11,347 nucleotides of DNA, taken from the NCBI GenBank assembly GCA_021823945.1, contig JAKALW010000013.1, positions 1 to 11,347 on the forward strand. Reading direction: 5' to 3'. The notes under the pieces were generated by a model. It saw only the letters and a list, made by a program, of their open reading frames with translations. It was not told where the DNA came from and ran no database searches. Below are positions 6,680 to 11,347 of the stretch, piece after piece. The translations under genes and the position numbers were made by a program. The DNA comes from Microcaldota archaeon. Its GTDB lineage: Archaea; Micrarchaeota; Micrarchaeia; Anstonellales; VGKX01. The stretch's first letter is position 1. Each line of letters begins with the position of its first letter.

Positions 6680-7058
6680 AGGACATCACATTGTTAATTA
6701 TTTTCTTGTGCAGTTCTTCAAGCTCATCAAGTGTCAGCCCGTTTTCTTTTACGTATTTTCTCAGGAATTGCCTTATCTCCTTGTCAACTGCCTTTTTCGC
6801 GCTTGCCTGGAATTGCCAGCCCGGAAACATATTCTCCTTTATCTTCCTGCCAATCTCCCTTGTGTCCTCTGTGTATTTATCATTCTTTCCAAACCTTTCT
6901 TCCAGTGCCAGAAGGAGGGCATACTCGGTATTGTCAAATCCAAGTTCTTCTTTTCTCGCATTGAGTTCATTATACTCAGAAATGACCTTTGCGCCTTCCT
7001 TGTAAATCCTTTCAAAATCAGCTGACTTTTCCTGCCAAAGGCTAAGAAGTCTGCCGCC
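6666..7058 (-). pseudogene. hsdR: C-terminal remnant of a type I restriction enzyme R subunit
   Basis: An open frame of 130 codons with no start codon. It begins right after, and in the same frame as, the TAA stop of the AbrB-ACT gene. The translation contains ARKEELGFDNTEYALLLALE and, near the end, FPGWQFQASAKKAVDKEIRQ followed by a short helical tail. This looks like the C-terminal helical domain of HsdR, whose full length is near 1000 residues. The nuclease and helicase parts are gone. The only in-frame ATG lies at residue 76 (ENMFPGW), too late to make a useful protein. It overlaps the start of the YgjP-like gene by 14 bp, the arrangement seen in intact hsdR loci. I infer a deletion or recombination that joined the AbrB-ACT gene end to a decayed restriction operon. 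Family assignment is by eye. Confidence 0.72.
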
Positions 7059-7466
7059 TTAAACCTTGGAAATGGAAACTGACTCTGCGCCGGCCTTGAG
7101 AAGCCTTGCCCTGATTTTTTCAAGCTTTGGCGCCTCCATGCCCTTGCACGTGACAATCCAGCGCGCCTTCTTGCCGCGCGCCATGCTGACAGACTCGCTT
7201 CTCACAATGTCCACGCCCTCAAGGTATAGCGCCTGGGCAAGCCGTGAAAGCGCCCCTGGCACGTCGCCCATGCCAATCTCTATCCTGTTGAGGCTTTTCT
7301 CAAATGCGGGGATTATGCTTATGGAATTCGATGCTGAATCATAGGATACGATTATGGCGGAATCGTCCGCAATGCCCGCGGATTTCCTGATTTTCGCGGG
7401 AATGAGAACCCTGCCTTTTCCGTCAATTTTGGATATTTCCTCTATTTCCATATGTTTCACGCGCAT
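7059..7466 (-). CDS. AbrB-ACT transcriptional regulator (SpoVT/AbrB DNA-binding domain plus ACT domain)
   Basis: The 135-residue protein has two parts. Residues about 8-52 form a swapped-hairpin AbrB DNA-binding domain (ISKIDGKGRVLIPAKIRKS...SISIIP). Residues about 60-110 form an ACT domain (RIEIGMGDVPGALSRLAQAL, then a strand ending WIVTCKG), a fold that commonly binds amino acids. Such pairs are seen in archaeal regulators, and an amino-acid-responsive role is likely. The start is either ATG 7466 or the ATG five codons later (MEIEEIS). It is divergent from the transglutaminase-like operon, with 101 bp between them. A 12-bp direct repeat at its start may be an autoregulatory site. Downstream, the restriction remnant separates it from the his operon; before that insertion or deletion it may have lain upstream of hisD. 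Confidence 0.85.
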   Translation of the reverse strand: MRVKHMEIEEISKIDGKGRVLIPAKIRKSAGIADDSAIIVSYDSASNSISIIPAFEKSLNRIEIGMGDVPGALSRLAQALYLEGVDIVRSESVSMARGKKARWIVTCKGMEAPKLEKIRARLLKAGAESVSISKV

Positions 7467-7500
7467 GTATTATGCCCCATGTTTCCATTTTCCATATGTT
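7445..7500. repeat. Exact 12-bp direct repeat at the start of the AbrB-ACT gene
   Basis: TTTCCATATGTT occurs at 7445-7456 and again at 7489-7500, 44 bp apart, each with the palindromic core CATATG. The first copy covers the second possible start codon of the regulator; the other lies between its predicted TATA box and its start. AbrB-type proteins often repress their own gene, so this may be the binding site. That link is inference. Confidence 0.45.
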
Positions 7501-7545
7501 CTGCTATCTTAAAATAACGTATATGCAATATTGAGACATCATAAG
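7501..7545. promoter_or_regulatory. Shared divergent promoter of the AbrB-ACT gene and the transglutaminase-like operon
   Basis: The A+T-rich core TTAAAATA (7509-7516) reads as a TATA-like box on both strands. Leftward it would start transcription near 7487, about 20 nt before the AbrB-ACT ATG. Rightward it would start near 7540, about 28 nt before the ATG at 7568. A second plus-strand candidate is TATATG at 7520-7525. Confidence 0.4.
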
Positions 7546-7567
7546 TTCGTGCACAAAAGGTCATGCA

Positions 7568-8761
7568 ATGCAACTGGGCAAACAGACTGGCAACATCGCC
7601 ATCATAGGCCTGTCGGCGGCAGCTGTATTCCTTCTCGCAGTAGCCGTCTTTCTGGCATTTGGCTATATCTCGTCACAAAGCATGCTGGCGAGGAGCCAGG
7701 CAGAGGCAATCTCACTAAACTCCACCAATGCCCAGCTCAATGCGAGGCTTGTCTCAATTGACGCGCAAAACCGCGAGCTTGCGGATTCGGTGAATTCATT
7801 GAACTCCACCCTTGCAAGCGCGCAAAAGGACCTTGAAATCACCAAGTTCATATTAAATTCAACGTCCGCAAGGCTTGATACTGTCCAGGCGCAGCTTGAG
7901 GCGAACAAGAGCGCGCTTTCAAGCCAGCAGGAATCCATTGCCCAAATCAACGACTCGATTTATGCAATGCAGGCCGAGCTCAATGCGTCCTTCAGCTGGT
8001 TCCAGGCAAATTCAATCCTGCCTGCCGGGCTTTCAAGCAGCATAGATTTCTTCAGGCTCCGCGTATTGCAGGACTGCACGGAACTGAACCCGACAAGCAG
8101 GATGGAAGAGTTGAACCTTGCCTGCGCATACGACAGGATGCAGCACACGGCCGTTTCCATAAGCTACAAGCCCGTCTTGGGAAACGACCATGTCCAAAGC
8201 CTGCTTGAGACTGCCCAGCGCTGGGGCGGGGATTGCAAGGCCATTGCGCTCTTTTCCAAGGCCACGATTAATTACATAAAGGAGGAAGACCCCAATGCCA
8301 CAGTGGCTGCATGGGAGAGCGGGAGCGGCGAATTTCGCGTGTTCCCGCTTGCAGGCAAGTCCAACCCTGGCGATACCTATTATTATTACCTCAATGCGGA
8401 CAAGGTCTATCTGGGCAAGCTGTCCCAAATCTACCCCTACGTGGTCTGCTACCTCGACGGCGCGGTTGGGCACTGCACTGTGGCCCTGTCCAAGGTTCAG
8501 GTCAATTCCTCTTCGCAAATGGAGCTGCTAAACGGTGCGTCCGTCTACGAGCCCAGTGGCGGGGAATTCATAGGCACTATCGGCCAGGATTTCCAGGTCT
8601 GTTCAACAACCCTGGCGCAGTGCGAGCAGAGCAACCATTACATCTGGGTTGTCATGGCGGACAAAGACGTCTACAGCTTCGGGCAAAATGGCTGGGGCGG
8701 GTTTGCAGACTTTGCTGCAGAGCTCGGCCAGGTCCAAAACCAGACAATTCCTGGAGGGTGA
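7568..8761 (+). CDS. Membrane-anchored coiled-coil protein with transglutaminase-like cysteine-protease domain
   Basis: A 397-residue protein. A hydrophobic helix at about 9-32 anchors it with the rest outside the cell. Residues about 35-145 are rich in Ala, Gln, Ser and Leu with repeated LN-S-T-x-A-x-L patterns typical of a coiled coil; N-x-S/T sites are frequent. Residues about 205-335 resemble a transglutaminase/cysteine-protease core: Cys223 in ETAQRWGGDCKAIALF, His302 in GHCTVAL, and the acidic Glu328 in VYEPSGG where the family usually has Asp-Pro. Several further Cys (170, 186, 294, 303, 345, 352) could form disulfides. AAAAGG precedes the ATG with a 7-nt gap. It is first in a two-gene operon, with only 4 bp before the next gene. 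A role in processing or cross-linking cell-surface protein is inferred. Domain assignment is from the triad pattern only, so moderate. Confidence 0.72.
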   Translation: MQLGKQTGNIAIIGLSAAAVFLLAVAVFLAFGYISSQSMLARSQAEAISLNSTNAQLNARLVSIDAQNRELADSVNSLNSTLASAQKDLEITKFILNSTSARLDTVQAQLEANKSALSSQQESIAQINDSIYAMQAELNASFSWFQANSILPAGLSSSIDFFRLRVLQDCTELNPTSRMEELNLACAYDRMQHTAVSISYKPVLGNDHVQSLLETAQRWGGDCKAIALFSKATINYIKEEDPNATVAAWESGSGEFRVFPLAGKSNPGDTYYYYLNADKVYLGKLSQIYPYVVCYLDGAVGHCTVALSKVQVNSSSQMELLNGASVYEPSGGEFIGTIGQDFQVCSTTLAQCEQSNHYIWVVMADKDVYSFGQNGWGGFADFAAELGQVQNQTIPGG

Positions 8762-8765
8762 TTGC

Positions 8766-9464
8766 ATGGGAGAGAAAACTGGCGCTTTCAAGTCTTTGGG
8801 CTCTGTCGCACTTGCGCTGGCCGCGGCGGCAGTTATTTTCATAATCCTATTTTCGCTTTCAATAGCGTATTTCGGTTTTTTCCCTGGCCTCTCCGGCCTG
8901 CTTGGGACCGACAAGCCCCGCGACCTGGGAGTCAAATACACGCCTGGCGATTACCAAAGCGCGCTTGCGAAGATTCCCGGGTTCAAGATGACAAATGCCA
9001 AAGACTGGTGCCTCACCTGCCCGTATGTGTCAAAGGGCAGCGTGCCTGTGGACACTGAAATCACGTCCGAGGAATTCACTGCAAACCTCAACCAGGCCAC
9101 CAAAGGTCCCATTAAAGACGCGCAGGTGAAGTTCAACGCCGACGGGACAATTGAAAGTTCGGGCATGCTCAACATTCCACAGCTCAATGCCCCCATTTAC
9201 GTGAAGGGCAAGCTCGACCAGGTCTCATCACGGCTCGTGACATTCAAGCTTGAATCCCTTGAGGTGGGCAGACTTGGCATTGGAGGTGCGCAGCTTTCCC
9301 AGGCGCAGGACCTTCTCAATGCCGTCGCCGCGGACTTTTTCAACAGGAATCCGGGCCTTTCAATAGACACACTGCAAGTGGAGGATGGCAAGGTGAAGTT
9401 CAAGGGAACGTACCCCCAGGAAATCCAGGGCATCCCGGGCTCCCTGCCTGCGGATATCCAGTAA
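8766..9464 (+). CDS. Membrane-anchored extracytoplasmic protein of unknown function
   Basis: A 232-residue protein with one N-terminal membrane helix (about 13-37) and a soluble domain outside the cell. The frame is open from 8649, but the ATG at 8766 is chosen because a strong ribosome-binding sequence, GGAGGGTGA, lies 4 nt before it and overlaps the stop of the preceding gene. The soluble part has CLTCP (Cys82, Cys85) and two beta-rich stretches: ITSEEFTANLNQ...VKFNADGTIESSG and IDTLQVEDGKVKFKGTYP. These recall small lipid-binding-like extracytoplasmic proteins such as bacterial YpmS/DUF2140. That resemblance is weak and by eye. Co-transcription with the transglutaminase-like gene suggests a shared job at the cell surface. 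No function is claimed. Confidence 0.8.
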   Translation: MGEKTGAFKSLGSVALALAAAAVIFIILFSLSIAYFGFFPGLSGLLGTDKPRDLGVKYTPGDYQSALAKIPGFKMTNAKDWCLTCPYVSKGSVPVDTEITSEEFTANLNQATKGPIKDAQVKFNADGTIESSGMLNIPQLNAPIYVKGKLDQVSSRLVTFKLESLEVGRLGIGGAQLSQAQDLLNAVAADFFNRNPGLSIDTLQVEDGKVKFKGTYPQEIQGIPGSLPADIQ

Positions 9465-9484
9465 GCATTTGGTTTTTGGCAATT

Positions 9485-9513
9485 TGGGCATTTCCATGCC
9501 CAGCCCTGTTTTT
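9485..9513 (+). terminator. Hairpin-plus-T terminator after the transglutaminase-like operon
   Basis: TGGGCAT (9485-9491) and ATGCCCA (9496-9502) are perfect reverse complements around a TTCC loop. A run of five T follows at 9509-9513. It begins about 20 nt after the stop of the second gene of the operon, in the expected position. Confidence 0.65.
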
Positions 9514-9562
9514 CCCGCCTTATGCCGGGCAAGGGTTATTGGCCGACTGCGGTGGTCTAGCA

Positions 9563-9619
9563 GAGCTTAAATTGCGCTGAAATTCAGGCCTATATTTTAG
9601 CATTTGCCCGCAATAGCTC
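9563..9619. other. Possible folded element before the membrane-protein gene
   Basis: GAGCT (9563-9567) and ATTGCG (9571-9576) pair with CGCAAT (9609-9614) and AGCTC (9615-9619), leaving a 3-nt bulge. A small inner hairpin CTGA-AAT-TCAG occupies 9577-9587. It matches no riboswitch I recognise, and it lies upstream of the predicted TATA box, so a leader role needs an earlier promoter. The rest of the 9465-9664 gap holds only the terminator and promoter listed separately. Confidence 0.2.
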
Positions 9620-9627
9620 ACAAATCC

Positions 9628-9637
9628 TTAAATTAAG
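9628..9637 (+). promoter_or_regulatory. Predicted TATA box of the membrane-protein gene
   Basis: TTAAATTAAG lies about 32 bp before the ATG at 9665. Transcription starting some 25 nt downstream, near 9658, would give an almost leaderless mRNA. That supports ATG 9665 over the earlier in-frame ATG at 9650, which would be upstream of the transcription start. Confidence 0.45.
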
Positions 9638-9664
9638 CCAGCATCAATAATGCAGTTGGTTCTC

Positions 9665-10252
9665 ATGGCTGAAAAAACAAGGCGCAAAAAAATTAACAGG
9701 GAAATAGACGTTTTCCAATCAGACAATCCTGTGCTTGGGGCATTGGGATTCGTGAATTCATCGGCCTTTTTCGCGTCAATGCTGCTTTTCATATTCGCAG
9801 TGCCATTCTTTGTTCCAGGCGCACAGCTTGTCACTGGCACGATAGTCAATGCCACCCTGGTGGTTGGCGCAGTGCTTTTGAAAGGCGAGAAGCCGTATTA
9901 CCTGGTTTTCCTTCCCGCAGTAGCGCAGATTGCAAGCGGGCTTCTCTTCGGGCCGTTCTCCATATTCCTTGCATACCTGCTCCCGTTCATTTGGCTTGGC
10001 AATGCAGTGATTGTCTATGCTTTCAAGGAGTACCACGCAGGGAGGAAAATCAATTTCTTCGCAGTGCTTGCCGGCTCCGCGGCGCTGAAAGCCGCGCTGA
10101 TTTTCGGGTTCGCCATGCTCTTGTCCAATTTCGGGCTTGTGCCCCAGGCAATCCTTTCCGCAATGGGCGCGTTGCAGCTTGCAACGGCAGTGGCTGGCGG
10201 CGTGTTGGCTTATTTCGCGCTGGCGTTCATGAAGAAGATTTACGGGATTTAA
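9665..10252 (+). CDS. Integral membrane protein resembling an ECF-transporter substrate-binding (S) component
   Basis: A 195-residue protein with a short charged, cytoplasmic N-terminus and about five to six hydrophobic segments (roughly residues 27-45, 50-67, 72-90, 95-113, 127-148 and 157-185). The central stretch FLPAVAQIASGLLFGPFSIF...LLPFIWLGN resembles small S-component-like proteins that, in my recollection, are sometimes mislabelled as iron hydrogenase. S components bind a vitamin or metal and work with a shared EcfT and ATPases, none of which is in this window. The substrate cannot be told from sequence. An earlier in-frame ATG at 9650 exists; 9665 is preferred from the promoter position. 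It converges with the winged-helix gene, 81 bp apart. Membrane topology is well supported; the family is moderate. Confidence 0.7.
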   Translation: MAEKTRRKKINREIDVFQSDNPVLGALGFVNSSAFFASMLLFIFAVPFFVPGAQLVTGTIVNATLVVGAVLLKGEKPYYLVFLPAVAQIASGLLFGPFSIFLAYLLPFIWLGNAVIVYAFKEYHAGRKINFFAVLAGSAALKAALIFGFAMLLSNFGLVPQAILSAMGALQLATAVAGGVLAYFALAFMKKIYGI

Positions 10253-10333
10253 AAAACGCGCCATGTCCGAATGCAAAGCGCCCGGCATACTGCAATAATT
10301 GCACGCTTCAAGCCAATCCCTTTTAGGCTCTTG

Positions 10334-10696
10334 TTAGTTCCCAAGCGCGCGCTCTATCTCTGCCATTTTCTCATTAAGCTTGATTTTCGCAAGCCTTGCA
10401 AGCTCCTTCTTGTCAGGGGAGAAGTAGGCGTACCTGTACCCTTTTGGGAGACTGATTTTCTCGCGCATCACAAGCCCCTGGCGCGCGAGGTAATCAAGCC
10501 TCTGGGCAATCCTCCCAGATGTGAGCTTTAACGCGCGAGAAAGCTCCAATGCGCCCTTTTTTTCGCCCCTGCCGCAGCCGCACAGTATGGACAATATCTT
10601 CCTGTCAGTGCCATTTAGCCCCCATATCATGGCAATGACATCGTCGCAGTCGCTGCATTTGCTTCCAAAAAGCGTTTCCTTGGTGCCCTTTCGCAT
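10334..10696 (-). CDS. Small winged-helix transcriptional regulator with four cysteines
   Basis: A 120-residue protein. Residues about 28-95 form a winged helix-turn-helix: GTDRKILSIL (helix 1), ALELSRALKLTSGRIAQRLDYLARQGLV (recognition region), and the wing KGYRYAYFS. The C-terminal helix (about 95-118) probably dimerises. Cys14 and Cys17 (C-x2-C) and Cys39 and Cys41 (C-x-C) could bind a metal or Fe-S cluster, or respond to oxidation. Its TATA box (TATATAAAG) ends about 20 bp before the ATG, so the mRNA is probably leaderless. It is divergent from a glutaredoxin-like gene, with an A+T-rich palindrome between them. I infer that it senses redox state or metal and controls itself and that gene. 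The exact subfamily (MarR, ArsR or other) is not clear. Confidence 0.8.
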   Translation of the reverse strand: MRKGTKETLFGSKCSDCDDVIAMIWGLNGTDRKILSILCGCGRGEKKGALELSRALKLTSGRIAQRLDYLARQGLVMREKISLPKGYRYAYFSPDKKELARLAKIKLNEKMAEIERALGN

Positions 10697-10716
10697 GGAA
10701 AGGTTATCAGCAGATA

Positions 10717-10726
10717 GCTTTATATA
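10717..10726 (-). promoter_or_regulatory. TATA box of the winged-helix regulator, leaderless start
   Basis: On the minus strand the sequence reads CTATATAAAG. The expected start site, about 25 nt downstream, coincides with the ATG at 10696. This supports that start codon and a leaderless transcript, common in archaea. Confidence 0.6.
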
Positions 10727-10732
10727 GTTTTT

Positions 10733-10756
10733 AGTTTATAGTTATAAACTATAAAC
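10733..10756. promoter_or_regulatory. Nested palindromic operator between the regulator and glutaredoxin genes
   Basis: Two overlapping perfect dyads: AGTTTATA-GT-TATAAACT (10733-10750), and GTTTATAG (10734-10741) with CTATAAAC (10749-10756). Together they give alternating half-sites related to GTTTATA. The array lies just upstream of the regulator's TATA box, a likely binding site for the four-cysteine winged-helix dimer. The binding partner is inferred. Confidence 0.6.
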
Positions 10757-10804
10757 CAGACATGGCTGGAAGCGGGTGTGCGATGCGCGCCCTGGCACCC
10801 CGGG

Positions 10805-10827
10805 TTTGCCCAGGCAAATCTAATAAG
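10805..10827 (+). promoter_or_regulatory. Promoter region of the glutaredoxin-like gene with a small dyad
   Basis: TTTGCC-CA-GGCAAA (10805-10818) is a perfect 14-bp dyad directly ahead of a TATA-like TAATAAG (10821-10827). The start ATG is at 10863. AGGTG (10853-10857) lies 5 nt before it. Confidence 0.4.
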
Positions 10828-10862
10828 CGCGCAAAGCCATGTTTTCCAGGGCAGGTGCCATT

Positions 10863-11225
10863 ATGGATTCAACGGATTCAGAGCTTGAGAGGATCAGGCA
10901 GAAAAAAATGCTTGAGATGTCGCAAAAAGCCGAGGAGAAAAAACAGGTGAAAAATATGGACGTTAAAGTATACACTACGCAAACATGCCCTTACTGCTCA
11001 ATGGCAAAAAGGTACCTTGATGACAAAGGCATAAAATACACGGAAGTCGACGTTTCGCGCGACCACATGGCTGCGCAGGAAATGATATCCAAGAGCGGCC
11101 AGATGGGTGTTCCCCAGATTGAAATCAACGGCGAGATGGTCGTCGGCTTTGACAGGGACGGCATTGAAAACGCCATCGCGAAGACGAATTCCAAGTCCTT
11201 TTTCAAGGACAGGTACGGGATTTAG
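10863..11225 (+). CDS. Glutaredoxin-like protein with a PDCD5-like N-terminal helix
   Basis: A 120-residue protein. Residues about 33-105 are a glutaredoxin fold: VKVYTTQTCPYC (redox motif Cys42-Pro-Tyr-Cys45), GIKYTEVDVSRD, the cis-Pro loop MGVPQI (Pro84), and VVGFDRDGI. It would reduce disulfides or bind Fe-S clusters in the cytoplasm; a glutathione-independent thioredoxin-like use is likely in an archaeon. Residues 1-28 (DSELERIRQKKMLEMSQKAE) form a charged helix like the N-terminus of archaeal PDCD5-type DNA-binding proteins and some archaeal thioredoxins. The ATG at 10863 is chosen because AGGTG lies 5 nt upstream; the frame is open to an earlier ATG at 10839. It is divergent from the four-cysteine regulator. 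No terminator is obvious in the 122 bases after it, which hold no gene I can support. Confidence 0.87.
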   Translation: MDSTDSELERIRQKKMLEMSQKAEEKKQVKNMDVKVYTTQTCPYCSMAKRYLDDKGIKYTEVDVSRDHMAAQEMISKSGQMGVPQIEINGEMVVGFDRDGIENAIAKTNSKSFFKDRYGI

Positions 11226-11347
11226 GAGAAGACTGGAATCTTGGGCAAAAAGCAGGCCGTGTTTGTCACGCGCTTTGCCGCTTCTGTGGTTTAGGGCTTG
11301 GAAACTGGAAATTTGTGGCTTTGGGGCTGGCTTGCCCCGCGCCATCC

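Noticed and set aside
6306..7025. Plus-strand open frame of about 239 codons, hydrophobic
   Set aside because: Antisense to the YgjP-like gene and the hsdR fragment. The hydrophobicity comes from reading lysine-rich codons in reverse.
9541..9600. Sequence with a slight tRNA D-arm look (GGTGGTCTAG)
   Set aside because: No acceptor stem pairing, no T-loop consensus and no anticodon arm could be made from it.
11326..11340. GGGGC/GCCCC hairpin near the right edge as a terminator
   Set aside because: No T-run follows within the window and it lies about 100 nt beyond the stop; too weak to call.
10998..11345. Minus-strand open frame across the glutaredoxin-like gene
   Set aside because: Antisense to a clear glutaredoxin fold; no motif in the reverse translation.
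1..11347. CRISPR array or insertion sequence
   Set aside because: No regularly spaced repeats of CRISPR length, no transposase motif and no long terminal inverted repeats were seen.

Overview
This looks like a chromosomal piece of an archaeon, possibly a DPANN-type lineage (the phylum is a guess). Reasons: plausible archaeal TATA boxes sit about 25 nt ahead of starts, with one or two leaderless or near-leaderless genes. There is an AbrB-ACT regulator of archaeal type and a histidinol-phosphate aminotransferase fused to a HAD phosphatase. The glutaredoxin carries a PDCD5-like N-terminus. Genes are tightly packed, with overlapping stops and starts.

Positions 1-5174, minus strand: a histidine biosynthesis operon read right to left: hisD, hisC fused to a HAD phosphatase, hisB (dehydratase only), hisG (long form) and the first 76 codons of hisH, which runs off the left edge. 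Junctions are tight (61 bp, a 4-bp ATGA overlap, 0 bp, 9 bp). HisD, the HisC-HAD fusion and HisB would carry out the last four steps from imidazole-glycerol phosphate to histidine. The fused phosphatase supplies histidinol-phosphate phosphatase, which is otherwise absent from this stretch. Several of these enzymes carry extra Gly/Lys/Ile-rich segments, and HisC has an insertion containing a perfect inverted repeat.

Positions 5175-5441: the his promoter region, with a TATA box, 11-bp tandem repeats on both sides of it, a leader hairpin, and a nested stem-loop that could be a small RNA.

Positions 5442-7058, minus strand: a more A+T-rich island with a DUF3800 protein, a YgjP-like zinc metallopeptidase and the headless C-terminal end of a type I restriction subunit (hsdR). 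It reads as the remnant of a type I restriction locus. The hsdR fragment begins directly and in frame after the stop codon of the next gene.

Positions 7059-7466, minus strand: a small AbrB-ACT regulator, divergent from a two-gene plus-strand operon (7568-9464). That operon encodes a membrane-anchored coiled-coil protein with a transglutaminase-like Cys-His-Glu domain and a second membrane-anchored extracytoplasmic protein. A terminator hairpin follows.

Positions 9465-11347: an integral membrane protein resembling an ECF-transporter S component; a small winged-helix regulator with four cysteines on the minus strand; an A+T-rich palindromic operator; and a divergent glutaredoxin-like protein. 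The last 122 bases show no gene. The regulator-glutaredoxin pair suggests a small redox-responsive unit. Most of the window is ordinary metabolism. The parts worth a second look are the his fusion and its insertions, the repeat-rich his promoter with a possible small RNA, the restriction-locus scar, and the transglutaminase-like surface operon.
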